DNA from: Podocnemis expansa
Lineage: Eukaryota; Chordata; Testudines; Podocnemididae
NCBI GenBank assembly: GCA_007922195.1
Contig: ML681981.1
Coordinates: forward strand, 14,393,771-14,457,770
Direction: 5' to 3'
Length of the DNA stretch: 64,000 nucleotides
Position 1 is the first letter of the stretch, and each line of letters starts with the position of its first letter. Positions 35,216-46,426 of this stretch are shown here, piece by piece. The position numbers were made by a program, and so were the translations under genes. Below the pieces are notes generated by a model. That model had not been told where the DNA came from, did not search any database, and saw only the letters and a list, made by a program, of their open reading frames with translations.

Positions 35216-35563
35216 CAACAGTTCTCAACTACTGCTTCAGGACACATTACTGTGTCAGAAATATCCAGAGGGGTAGCCGTGTTAGTCTATGTACAGGAAA
35301 AATGAGAGTCCTGTGGCACCTTATAAACTAAACAGATTTCTTCGGGCATCAGCTTTCATGGGCTCCAACCCACTTCCACCCACCGAAAACTTATGCCCAA
35401 AGAAATCAGTCAGTCTATAAGATGCCACAGGACTCATTATTATTACTGCATCACCATCAAGATGGCGGCTGGATTTGGCCTGCAAGGAGCAGACTGCTGT
35501 GTCCTGTTGGGTCACGACAAGCCACCAAGTGTGTCAAGACCCACTAAAGGTTGAAAAACACTG
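35216..35563. mobile_element. hAT-type MITE split by a SINE
   Basis: Starts CAACAGTTCTCAAC and ends AAAGGTTGAAAAACACTG, with flanks CTCTAGAC (35208-35215) and CTCTGGAC (35564-35571). A SINE at 35269-35450 interrupts it. The two outer parts match the intact copy at 23939-24124. Confidence 0.8.
35269..35450 (+). mobile_element. Fold-back tRNA-headed SINE
   Basis: TCCAGAGGGGTAGCCGTGTTAGTCT head, then a body whose first block (GAGTCCTGTGGCACCTTATA) returns inverted at the end (TATAAGATGCCACAGGACTC). Nested inside a hAT MITE. Confidence 0.9.
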
Positions 35564-36464
35564 CTCTGGACTAGTGTTAAGCTGCCTTATGTGAACCTAA
35601 TTATAGGTGAGTGTTTCTCAACCAGGGATATGCATACCCTGGGAGGTAGACAGTCTTCTGGTGGCTTATCAACTCCTCTGGATATTTGCCTCTTTTTACA
35701 ATAAACTACATAAAAACCACTAGCCAAGTCAATACAAACTGTAAATTCATACAGATAAAATGAGAAAGTAAACAATTTTTCAGCATGGTATGCTGTAACA
35801 CTTTGGTATTTTTGTAAACTACTAGTTTTTGGGTGAGATGAAACTTGGTGTATGCAAGATAAAAAAAATCAGACTCCTGAAAGGGGTACTGTTGTCTGGA
35901 GAGGTTAAGAATCACAGTTCTAGACCAAGCCTCAGTCTTTGTCATCCACCAAGTCTGGAAAATACAGATGATACTTGCATAGGTCACTTCTCTGTAGCTC
36001 CTGAAGTACTTTGTAAAGCCAGGCAAGAGTAACAGACAACTTCTGCCTCACTTTCCACCCTATTCAGTCCCACCTGTGTTGATAGGGATGCATGGGGTGA
36101 AAGCCTGGGCAGAATCTGGCCTAAAGTATTATTAGGGCTTCAGTAACATACCCAGCACTTACTAACCTAAAAACTAAACCTACTACTGAAGAAGTGAAAT
36201 AGGTCTATGTTGTGATATTCTCAAAGCCTAGGTCACCATAATTATAGGAAATAAAACAGTTCTGCACTCTTATTGGTAGTTAACTGACAAATGAGCGTTA
36301 CTAGTGGATATCTTATTTGATTTAAATCTCAAGATTTGAGAGCTTAAAGGTCTCGAAACTGCACTCTCACATACCTTACATCTGTTAATTAAGATACAAA
36401 CAAGTGTGCCTTAAATTCAAATAATAGATTGGAACAGGAACCCTCTGCAAGCACGATTATAGGG

Positions 36465-36965
36465 CAGGCCCTGTGCAGGTCCTTCCTCCCTGACCCTCAG
36501 CTGGTGCCAGTGACCCCCCTCTGCTGAAAAAATGTGGCATCTGCCTCAATATTCAGCAACAGTCTGGCTCGAGTGGGAGCGCTTCCCAGGCATGCCATGG
36601 AAAGAAGTCATCCAAAGTAGCTCATCTTGGTGGTGTGTTCGGGGACGGGGTCCCCAGGAATGCCACGAAAAGCAGCAGCAGCTCCTTTTAGGGGTTCCCA
36701 GGCATGCTGCAGAAAGAAGCAGCCTGGAGTGGCTCCTTTGGGGAGCATCACACTACAAAAAGGAGCCGCTCCAGGCAGCTTTTTTCTGTGTCACATTGAG
36801 GCATAGGCATGGGGGGGACCACCTGTGTCCCAGCCACACCTGAAGGAAGCCTCCCAGAGTGGCTTTCAGTGGCAATTTCTGTAGTACAGCAGAGGGGGCC
36901 ACGTGCCAATCTGAATGGGTTTGGGAGCCACTGTCGGCACACGTGCCAGAGGTTGCCTACCCCTG
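36465..36965. mobile_element. hAT-type element with perfect 8-bp duplication, 501 bp
   Basis: TTATAGGG flanks both sides (36457-36464, 36966-36973). The right end GGTTGCCTACCCCTG is hAT-like; the left CAGGCCCTGTG matches it poorly. The GC-rich interior has degenerate repeats around AGGAGC-GCTCC and CCCAGGCATGC. Confidence 0.75.
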
Positions 36966-37039
36966 TTATAGGGGATACTCACAAGACTTGGGGCAAGTCA
37001 GTGACACGAGTCCTGGAAGGGCATCCCAGTTGCATAGAC

Positions 37040-37203
37040 CACTGGTTGTCAAACTTAGACTTTCAGGCACTGGGTTGTGACACCCCTTGCTGCAACTGCC
37101 AGAAGACTGGAGTGCATTGCTCAAAAGACATAATTGCTTAAGCATGGGCATAAATGATTTTTTTCCAACCGGGTCCCAAGGGAAAAAAGTTTAAAAACCA
37201 CTC
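37040..37203. mobile_element. hAT-type MITE, about 164 bp
   Basis: CACTGGTTGTCAAAC ... AAGTTTAAAAACCACTC, flanked by GCATAGAC and ACATAGAC. Same family as 31904-32090. Confidence 0.75.
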
Positions 37204-40200
37204 ACATAGACAAAGAAACTTGTAATTTGTGTTAGTGTCATTTACGCCTGTTTCACCCTAGTAAGAACAGTGGGTTATTTACCAGTAACCATCCTTCTTC
37301 AAGATGGGCTGCTTGGATTTATTTGGTAATAGGTGTCCATGCCACAGTGCATGACTGATTGCAAACCTTTTTGCCCTAGCCTGTCAAAACAGGGCTGGCG
37401 GCCACCGCCCTCTGGCCACCCCGTTGCTATATATGTGGCTGCTGCCCCACCGCTCCTCAGTCCCTAAAAGTCACCAGTGCCGAATAGTGGGGACAGTGGG
37501 AGGGTTCCGAATGAATCTGAGCAGCCCATCTTGAAGGACAGTTACTGGTAAGTAACCCACCGTTCTTCGAGCGCTGCTCGGATACAGTCAGTAATAAGTG
37601 GCTGCTAGCTGTGCTGGTGGATGGGGGGGTGGAGTTGGGTTCTTTTCTGCCTTCAGCACTTCACCCCCAGGCAAAAGGAGCCTGGTAGATAGTAAGGCCT
37701 GGCCTAGGGGAAAATAATGGCCTATGCCTCTTGAGTGCTCCCTGTCTGAGATTAATAAGAGCAGTGGACGGCCTAAAGTCACCCTATCATGGGAAAAAAA
37801 CAAAAGCACACGCACCGAATCCAGGCTTGGTGAGGCACTTTCAAGTAGTGGACATTGAAGGCTGGTGGTAAGGATCCGTCAAGGAGTGCAGACCAGATAT
37901 GTTCCCCAGCCTTAGTTCTCCAATACGTACCTTGGCTGGTGACGGGGAAGCTAATGAGGTCCCCCGAGGAAAACTCAGCCTACTAGCGAGTGCATGGAGG
38001 CGAAAACGGAAGGGGGAGAGAGAACGAGAAAAACCTCCTTACTAGTCCAGCCAAGGAAGCAAATCACAAGGGACACAGACAAATAAATGACCACCTGGTA
38101 AACCTAGTTCCTTAGTGAGCAACCCAGGGCAGCAACTGGATGCTGAAAGCACCCCTTCGAAAGCCCGTGGTAAGACGTAGTCACCAACAATTGAAGGGGC
38201 CAGGAAAACCTGAGGCTGAAAATGATCGAACAAGCCACAGGGTAAGGGGTTGAACTACCACCTTAAGGCAAGAGCAAGTGAAAGACCTTTAAGGTCTAGG
38301 CACAGAAGGGAACTAACCCCAGGTCCGTTTAATAGAGGTTGGGAGTAGGGATATGGGCACCATGTTAGGGTGCACCCACTTTGCTCTCCCCATCCCTAGG
38401 GGTGCAGCAACTAGAGGGAGGGAACTGATGAGGGCGACAGTTGACCAAGGCCATAAAACTCCCTTGGAGCACATGACATATTCTTCTCCAATAAACATGT
38501 GGCAGAGTCAGCTGAGAATATGAGCGGATCTCTGGCTCTGGGTAGCAAGACCTGCCATACATTACTACTCCCTTCAAGGGAGACCGGGTACTCCCTCTGT
38601 TATGTCCCCCAGAGCTAAAGGAAGAGCACCCAAGGATGACCCGGACACTGAGTGTACGTTAGGGAAGGGAGATGTCACATATAAGGGAAAGGGAAAACAG
38701 GACTAAGACCTGTTGACCACCCCTGTCAGAACTGGGCAGAACCGGGGAAGGGCAGATCTGGATTGGGATACAGAAGGGGGGGGGGGGAACAGACCACCAA
38801 GTGTAGAATCTCGTGGCCAGTATAAAAGAATTGCTGTCAATCAGCAGCTATACTAGTGACCCTCGTGGAACCAGTGGGTGAAGGAGGTGACACCAGGTGT
38901 AACACCAGGAGCCTTCTGAACCTCTTGATAGGTTCAGAGTAAATCGGGAGAGGGCCTACTTTGTAATCAGATGGGAATTTGTTCCAAGCCTAGAAGAAGA
39001 AAGCCACATAAGGGACTACCAGGTCAAATTGTTGTCGACCTGACAGACTCATAGGTGTCCTTGACTCTACTCTCCCAGTGGTCTGAGCAGGGCTAGCTTG
39101 TGGGTGCTGTAGTAACCCTTGGGGAGGAAGGGGTTACAACTCTGGTCAGTGAGTCCCAGGACAGCCAATAGGAATGAAGCACAGCCTTTTGAATGGGAAC
39201 AGCAGCTTTGCCTGCTCCTGTTGGATGCAGCAGAGCTCCTGAAAGGATCAGGAGGAGGCCAGAGGGGCCTGAGGAAGAATCCAGCAACATCCTTACCAAA
39301 GATAAGTTTGTTACTGACCAGGCGTGGGTAGAACAGGAAATGTTTATTTAGATGCGGTCAGGGTATTTTCTTTGTTTTGGGTTTGTTTTTGGATTTCTCT
39401 GTGCTGGGCACATGCACCCCCCCCCCACTACGCTGTAACTACTTAAGTTAATTCCCAGAGAAGCAACTCTGTTTTTTATCTGTTCTTTTTGATTAAAGAT
39501 TGTACCTTTTAAGTAAGTTCTGGTTCTGTGTCCTGGAAGGGCAAGAGGTTTGTGTGCACGTGCCTCAGACTGCACAGGCAGCTACTAAAGGGGACTCTGT
39601 TCCAGTTGCAGCTCATATTGCAGCTGGAGTTCAGTCACTTTCCAGAGGGAGGAATAAGAGTGATTGTGGATACCTCACAGGAAGGAATTCCCAAGTGCGC
39701 CTTCCTGGGTTTCAAGAAGTTTTTTGCATTTGGGTGGTGGCAGCGATACCACTCCAAGGCCAGGAACTGGAGGCCTTGGAGAGTTTTAAGAGTAGACTTT
39801 AAGGCCAGTGGCTTTTCTGGCCCCCACCTTCTGCACTCAGAGTGCCAGAGTGGGGAACAGCCTTGACAGGTGCATTCCCACTCCCCTGGGCAGGGCCCTT
39901 GCACTGTTTCCTCTAATACACAGTGTCCTTAGGGAGACAAGGAAGATGGAGCTAATGATTCTGTCACCTCCAGACTATCCCAAACCACACTGGTAATACA
40001 ATTGTGCATGACTTATCCTGCACCTGGCAGTTTGGGGATTGTGTAGTTAGTCAAGCATGGAAGGCTTTGCTCCAACAGGAGGCATTGGGGCTCCCTCTTC
40101 TAGTAGAGGGAGATGAGGAAACACAAGCTCAGGTAAGGAGTACTTAGATTGCGTTAGTGTAGGGAACGGGGGACAACTTGGCCAGGGAAGGGGATGTATA

Positions 40201-41153
40201 ACTGCACCAGAGGGCTCTCAACTTAGGAGGTCTTTACGCAGAAGCGTAGAGAGTGCATGTGCAATCAGGAACTTACCCACTAGGGTAAACATGAGCTATA
40301 GACTCAGCAGTTGAAGGGGTCCCAAAGACCACAGATTCAAATCCTGAGGGCAGGCGTAACCAAGTTGACAGGGTCTCGCGAATCTGAGGTGAAAAAACCC
40401 CAACGACCTGGGGGAGGAGGGGAAGGGGCACGGAGATTCCCCCATCAGTAGGTCAGTTAGAAAGGATTATCTATTCCATTATTATTCTTTTTGGAAAGGT
40501 GGGAGTCACCAGAGGCAGAAACAATGTCAGTGCCTGGTGTCCAAGACTCGTGAACTGCGTATGGGAGCTAAACTTCCCAAGAGAGAAAGAGAATGCCAGC
40601 CTTTGAGGAAGTACAACACAGGGAGCCTTCAGGCACCTCGCATAACCTTAGGAGGGAGCGCCCCCTAAGAAAAAGAAGAAAAATTTTGGGGGAAGGGAGT
40701 ACTAGAGACTGATTGGTCATTTGTAGAGTGTGGGGTATTCAGTCCTACAACCCTTTACATGTACAACTCATTGTGTCGCCTAGAGACAGCATGTTCTGCT
40801 ATGGGGTAGGGAACGGCTGGTAAGAGAAGGGCTCCTCCAACCCTGGCCCAAGCGGTCCGTAATTCCAAAGGTGGCTTCTTCCGAGGTAAATAAGAGGCTA
40901 CCCATGTGATACGCCTTGTGGGTCCTCAGAAGTAAACAAGATACGGCCCTGGCTAGAGGGAGAACAGGGGGGCACCCCCTGCAGAGGCAGAATCCTTTGG
41001 GGATTCCAACGGAAACCACCAGGTAGGTGCGCTTTTCTCCTGGTACTCCAATTAGACTGGGTGATGTTCCCCTAAAAGGGGGGAAGCGGGAACCCCGGTT
41101 TGGTGTTAGGCCAGTTGGCCCACTGACTGAGGGAATGGGAGGTTCTGCAAAGT

Positions 41154-43126
41154 TCAAATTGTACTTGCAACCTTAAGAAGCGTGGAAGGTACCCAGTGGA
41201 GCAGACCAGAGAGGCATAGAGTAAGGGCCAACTTCCCCTTAGGGGCTGGGGGGTGGCTAGTAGGCCAGGAAGGCAACATGCCTAAGTATTTTACGTCCCG
41301 TTGGGGGTTCTGGGCACTATGGAGCATGGCATCTGTTTTGGCCGGGAACAGAGGCCCACCTTCAAAGGGGAGGTCAAGCACGACCAGTTGGGAGGAGGGG
41401 GTACCTCACCTCCCAAAGCCATGCTGCCCACCGCAGGGCTACAGCTGAGGCTACGCTGCGGGTTGCTGTGTCTGCGGTGTCCCAGGCAGATAACAACAGA
41501 GCCTAGGATGTTATCCTGCCCTCTTCAAGAAACGCATTATAGCCCACGCTGTTCTCCCTGTGGGAGTAAATGTCTGAACTTGTTCATGGACTCCCACACA
41601 TCCAAGAGATATCTGGCTGTCAAAGCCTGATTATTGGCTACCTGCAGCTGGAAGGTAGAGGAGGAGTAAGCCTTCTGTCTCAAGGGATTTAACTCCCTCC
41701 CATCCCTTGACGCTGGGAGAGGGTTGTGAAAGTCTTGCCCTGAGCCTAGTGCTGCTTCCACCACCCCTTGAGATGCTGCTGGGTGAGAAAGGGAAAGTCT
41801 CCTGCAGGGGCCTGGTATTTATGACCCTCTGTATCCAATACAGGGGCAACGGACCGAGGGGTTTGCCAACACGGGTATAGGGAAACTATTATGGGCTCAG
41901 GTGAAGTGAACGCCGGACCAAACAAAGTGTCACTAGGCACCACTGGAGAGTGAGCTTCCGACCCCACATAAGTGCAGACACAGCAAAGGAGCCATGAGAT
42001 CCCCAGTGTAGGAACTGGGCATGGGGTTCAGGGCTCTGTCTGGTGCCGGAGGACGCAGGGCTGTGGTAAGTGGAGCGGTACCACTGAGACCATTCATGGG
42101 GTCGGTACCTATAGGGCAGGTGTGGCCAAACTGTGGCTCGGAGCCACATGTAGCTCTTGAATGAAAAAGTGGGGCTCGCAGAAGAACATCAGCAAATCAT
42201 TTTAGCATGTAAAAGTATATGGCTGTATGCCCCACTGCGGCTCTTGAAGGCTTAATAATCGACTTGTGTGGCTCAAGTTCCATAAGTTTGGCCACCCCTT
42301 CTATCAGGGGCCGTGGACGGGGCCCGTTTACTCCCCCTTGAGACACCTTCCTCAGGGCTCAGGGACTGAGAAGCCTCTTGGGGCCGTGTTTGCAGTGCCA
42401 GAGAAGGCAGGGTAACAGGGCACTGAGGTGAGGACTCAGTGTTACCAGGGCCTTCTTGTATGGCTGGCTCCAGTGCCCGGGAACGCAGCACCAAGATCAG
42501 TGACAGTGTCTGGTATCGCTTTCGAGGTGACCAGGCTCCTGAAGTGAAGGCTGGCTTACCCCTTTTCTTGGGGGGCACCAGGGTGGGAGACATTGGCAGG
42601 AGGAGTGCCTTTGCTGCCTCAAAGGCCTCTGGAGTGGTAGGGACTGGCATGGGCTCCTGCCAGTCCCAAGGCGACCCCTGGGTGAGGGACATAGAGCAGT
42701 ACCAATGTTTTGGTACCGACACCGGTACTGAGCTTGTCTTCTTTTGCTCTTGAGGAGAATAGCGCGGGGAAGGCTCCGGTGCTGAGCCAGCACGTGGTGC
42801 CATGGGAAGCCCAGAAGCTTTGAGGGTAGGCTGTCACACTTGCTCCGAGGCCAACGCACAGTACCTTTGCTCTCTGTCCTTAATGGTCTGCGGTCTGAAG
42901 GACCGACAGATAGAGCAGTCGGTAGCCAGATGAGCTTTGCCCAGGCACTGGAGGCACTTCTTGTGGGGGTCATCCCGCAGGAAGGCCTTGCTGCGGACAC
43001 TGCAAGGTTTAAACCCTGGCATTGCAGGTGGGGAATAGGAGTGATGTTCCTGCTCCAAGGCTGTGTGCTCAGTGAGAGTAGCACTTCCCAGTGGAACAAC
43101 ATCCACGAAGAGGTTCTCTCAGTCAA
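41154..43126 (-). pseudogene. DIRS-type gag remnant with zinc knuckle
   Basis: Broken reading frames in order on the minus strand. A CX2CX4HX4C zinc knuckle (CLQCLGKAHLATDC) at 42915-42956 is followed by CRSFRPQTIKDREQR. A Pro-rich linker lies at 42303-42803, then a WQTPRSVAPVLD segment (about 41780-41870), a RQKAYSSSTFQLQVANNQAL segment (about 41620-41680) and FEGGPLFPAKTDAML (about 41320-41375). These match the Gag layout of DIRS elements in turtles and lizards, as I recall it. A MITE (42117-42300) and frame breaks make it non-functional. Confidence 0.65.
42117..42300. mobile_element. hAT-type MITE nested in the DIRS gag
   Basis: CAGGTGTGGCCAAACT ... AAGTTTGGCCACCCCTT inverted ends, with flanks CTATAGGG and CTATCAGG. 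It splits the gag remnant and so is younger than the DIRS insertion. Confidence 0.85.
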
Positions 43127-43690
43127 GTGAGTGGCTCATAAAAGGCATGAAGAGAGGCTGCTTGCATGATCGCAAGGAGTGGGCTGTTCTGATATCATCT
43201 CCGAAGGCAAAAAATGGAACTGAGGAGGGGTGGAGCAGCGGCCACATATATAGCCATGGGGTGGCCAGGGGGCAGTGGCCACCCGCCCTGTTTTGACAGG
43301 CTAGTGAAAAAAGGTTTCCAACCAATTGTGCATGGCAGCATGGATACACCTATTACCAAATGAATCTGAGCAGTGCCACAGGCATATAGATATTTCTCTC
43401 ATTGACACAAAGGGTTTCCAACAGGGTAGTCACACTACTAACTGAAACCAAGGCTAGCCTCCAGTATGTAAGAGCCCTATGCTTTCTCTCTCTCTCTTTC
43501 ACACGTACTTCCCTTACTGATTATGATGGCTATATTTTTTCACAAATAAAAGTGTAAAGCTTGCAGTTAGCCTGAAGACTCCCCCTTGGCATGGGCAAGC
43601 AGGGTTCCCTACAATGGCATTCCTGAAGTGCTAGCGACAACAGCTGGGCCACGCACACCCGAAGAGGATCCAGGCACCCATCCCTTACCA

Positions 43691-43888
43691 CACTGTTTCC
43701 CAACCCATGTGCCGGGCCACACCTGTGCGCCATCAGCTCTGAGCCGGCGTGCCACAACGTTTTTTGAAAAACGAGCCAAAGAGCTCTGAGTCAGCTCATG
43801 AATATTCATGAGTTCATTTGGCAGTGTGCCTCAAATTAAGGAAAGGCAGCAAGGTGGGCCACGCTAGGGGAGATGTTGGGAATCGCTG
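43691..43888. mobile_element. hAT-like MITE
   Basis: CACTGTTTCCCAACC and GTTGGGAATCGCTG are imperfect inverted ends; flanks CCTTACCA and CCTGCCCA match at six of eight. It lies just downstream of the kinesin CpG island. Confidence 0.65.
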
Positions 43889-44186
43889 CCTGCCCAGAAG
43901 ATTTTAAAATCAGGATCCTTCACCTGTCACTCGGCCCACCAATAGGAGAGGCCGGCCCTAGACAAGCCTAAGGTGGCTACACCGGGCTCTTATGGCGATA
44001 TTTCTGTCACAAAAAAACAAACCAGCAGCCGCGCCCCGCCAAGCCGAGCTCCCCGCGGGCCAGCTGGGCCCAGCCGCGCCCCGCTCCCCGGCCGGGGCTC
44101 AAACGGGCGAGGCCGGGGCAGCCGGGAAGCCACCCTCGGCCTAGGTGCGGCCAGAGGCCCAGCCGGCCCGACCCGGCCGCACTTAC

Positions 44187-44250
44187 CTGCCGAGAGCCGG
44201 CCTGTGCCGGGCGCGTCTGGCCAAGCGGCTCCGAGCCGCCGCGCTCCCTT
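44187..44250 (-). other. KIF20B: Probable non-coding first exon of the KIF20B-like gene
   Basis: A consensus donor on the minus strand (CGGCAG|GTAAGT, donor at 44181-44186) lies inside a CpG-rich block just downstream of the CHR/CCAAT pair. The ATG exon at 29195 has an acceptor one base before the start, so a non-coding exon is required, and this is the best candidate. The transcription start (upper limit) is an estimate. Intron 1 would be about 15 kb. Confidence 0.55.
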
Positions 44251-44266
44251 TTCAAATCCAGCCAAT
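44251..44266 (-). promoter_or_regulatory. Candidate cell-cycle promoter elements: CCAAT box plus CHR
   Basis: Read on the minus strand, ATTGG (inverted CCAAT, 44262-44266) is followed five bases later by TTTGAA (44251-44256), the core of the cell-cycle genes homology region bound by DREAM/MuvB. Mitotic kinesin genes are typical targets. The CCAAT-to-CHR distance is shorter than the usual ~30 bp, so the pairing is suggestive only. Confidence 0.45.
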
Positions 44267-44482
44267 GGCGGGGCGCTGCAGCCGCACAGCACCATGGGAA
44301 ACAGGAGGGGCGGCTGGGAAGGCCGCTCCCGGGGCATGCTGGGACCTGTGGTTCGGCGCGGGGCGGCAAGGCGGGCCGGGTCCGCGTTCAGACAGCGCCC
44401 CCTGGCTGCCGGAGGGCGGGGAGCTTGGCGAGCACACGTGCCGCCGCCTGCAGAGCTCTGGGCTCGGCTCGCCCCCCCGCTA

Positions 44483-45811
44483 GGGTTACTAGATGTCAGG
44501 CAAAAGGAGGACATGTCCCTTTCACCTTCACATCCTCCACCCAGCGGGCATCTTCAAATACATGATTTTGTCTGGCTTTTTACTTACAGGGGTTCAAATG
44601 TGCTGCAGTGCCAAGGAATACCTTATTCTTAGGGAAACGTGTTCCAGGGTCCCCTAAAAAGAGACTATTACATTAATGCTACATTTTCTCCATGTAGCCT
44701 CCAATGTCCTTTTCATTCTTTGCTGTCCTCCTCTCCAGGCTTTGGTATCTGGTAAGGCTAGCCCTGGCACCATCGCAGCCTTACCAGAAGTCAGGCAAAA
44801 GGAGGACATGTCCTCCTTTTTACCTTCAGGTCCTCTGTCCAGCAGGCATTTTTAAAATACCCGATTTTGGCTGGCGTCTCACTTACAGGGGTTAAAGGAT
44901 GCTGGAACACCCTCTGTTCAGGGGGAAGTGTTTCAGGGCTCCCTAAAAACAGAAGAATGTTGCATTAATCCTACATTTTCTCCACGTGTCCTCCCATGTC
45001 ATTCTTTCTGTACTTCCCTGTCTTCCTTTCCATGCTTTGGTATCTGGTAACCCTATTTTTACTGCCACATTCTCCCCCCAGCAGGCATTTTAAGACAACA
45101 CGGTTTTTGTCTGACTTTTGACTGTGTTATGAGATTTGTATGAGACCACAAACTTGTGAGCATAAGTGACTCCATCTTAGCACTGTTCCCTTAATATTAT
45201 TTCAACCTCTAGCCTGACTAACAAAAGTATAGAGCCCCTCTCATCCTTGAACAGCCTATAGACAGAAGATTAGGGAAACTGCACCAGTCTGGAGGTCACC
45301 TATTAATCAACAATTTCTCCTATTTATTACATTCCCAGGCTCTGAGGAGTCTGCTTGACCTTCTTTACTAATTCTCCTATCTTATATGAATATGTATGAA
45401 AACTATCCCTATATGGTACTAATAAATGTATTAATCTTGTTTACCTTGAATATATTAACCATTTTTAGATTTCCTTGAATTAAGTTGTTGTACCTGGGTA
45501 TAAAACCCTTTTAGCACCAGTCCTTCGGCGGGCCGCACTCAGTAGCTCTGAGTGTCAATAAACTGGTGATTCTTCCTTCTGTTGTCCGGCTCCATCATTG
45601 ACCAGAGCAGAAAACGAACTTTTCTCTTAACAACTGACAGGGGTTAAAGGATGCTGGAACGCCCAGAACACCCTCTTTTTAGGGGGACACGTTCCAGAAC
45701 CCCTAAAACCGGAAGAATATTCCATTAATGCTACATTTTCTCCACGTCTCCTCCTTTTCCTACTTCTCTGTCCTTCTCTCCAGGCTTTGGTATCTCACCC
45801 TACTCGACGGG
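44483..45811. repeat. Three tandem copies of a ~280-bp TIR element
   Basis: Units at about 44483-44760, 44775-45055 and 45055-45811 (the last split by an LTR). Each repeats GTCAGGCAAAAGGAGGACATG or its remnant, a GCAGGCATTTT block, CTTACAGGGGTTAAAGGATG, TTAATGCTACATTTTCTCCA and TTTGGTATCTGGTAACCCT. The junction sequences (AGGGTTAC... and GGTATCTGGTAACCCT) are mutually inverted, as for element termini. Confidence 0.8.
45125..45632 (+). mobile_element. Solo LTR of an endogenous retrovirus (508 bp)
   Basis: Starts TGTTATGAG and ends CTCTTAACA, with a 4-bp duplication ACTG on each side (45121-45124, 45633-45636). A TATA-like TATAAAA lies at 45499-45505 and AATAAA at 45557-45562, both on the plus strand. 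No internal viral genes are present. It splits the third tandem unit and lies about 0.8 kb upstream of the SDR start codon in the same orientation. Confidence 0.85.
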
Positions 45812-45824
45812 CAACAAAGGCTTT

Positions 45825-46426
45825 GCTGGAGGGCATGTGCTGTGCTAGTGTAGACGAGGCAGCAGCAGCACGGCTCCGGATTCCGCTGGCTCCATTTACA
45901 CCGCGCGTCGCTGGACAGAGACTACTGAAGCGGTAGCTAGTTCCCGGACCGCCTTTAGCCTGGCGAGGGGGCGCTGGGACTTCATTTCCCAGGCTCCCTT
46001 AGGCAGGAGAGCGTGCCTCTCCCGCTGCGCCGCCGCGCCCAGGCCATGCCGGGAAATGGAGTCCGAGCCCCGCAGAGCGGCTCTCCCAAGCGAGACGGAG
46101 TCGTGCAAATCCCAGCCGTCCCCACACACTTTCTCCGGCTCACGGAAGCGACAAAAGTCGCGCCGGGACCCACATGTGTCTACATTTCCTGTGCGACTGC
46201 GTGCCCCTTTCCTGGAGGATGCAAAGGTGCAAGACAGCGAGGGTTTTCTACCAGGAAAGGCACTTGTCCAGATGTGCAAATTTATGGTGAAACAACATGT
46301 CACTTGTCCTTAGCTAGAGAGAGCTAGGGGCCCCCTGGTTTCTTAGGACGTCCTGGGTGGAGGACTTAGCCCTGTTTGTTCGGTGAATAGCGTCCAGTGT
46401 CGGCCTAGGGTGTAAGTGCAGGGGTG
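45825..46426 (+). promoter_or_regulatory. CpG-rich promoter and 5' UTR of the SDR gene
   Basis: CpG-rich DNA leading into the SDR start codon, with ETS-like CGGAAG near 46143. An in-frame TAG at 46406-46408 closes the frame upstream of the ATG at 46427. The start site itself cannot be placed. Confidence 0.55.

Larger units (their letters stand above)
37268..43383 (-). mobile_element. DIRS-like retrotransposon (about 6.1 kb), gag remnants and inverted ends
   Basis: The ends are inverted copies. About 37306-37470 and the complement of about 43230-43372 share TTTGGTAATAGGTGT, AGCCTGTCAAAACAGGGC and CTATATATGTGGC. Next to the left end, 37518-37565 is complementary to the outermost left end (CAAGATGGGCTGCT and ACCAGTAAC), like the internal complementary region of DIRS elements. 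Gag-type coding sequence lies in the right third on the minus strand. In 37.6-41.1 kb I could not recognise reverse transcriptase, RNase H or tyrosine recombinase, so it is either a non-autonomous derivative or too decayed. DIRS elements insert without target duplication, and none is seen. Confidence 0.7.
43985..44480. promoter_or_regulatory. CpG island, KIF20B-like promoter
   Basis: A very GC- and CpG-rich block, in contrast with AT-rich flanks. It holds the CHR/CCAAT pair and the donor of the predicted first exon. Open frames here are long only because GC-rich DNA lacks stops. Confidence 0.75.

Noticed and set aside
43973..44632. 219-codon open frame in the CpG island
   Set aside because: GC-rich promoter DNA lacks stop codons by composition; frames on both strands are equally long and have no recognisable domain.
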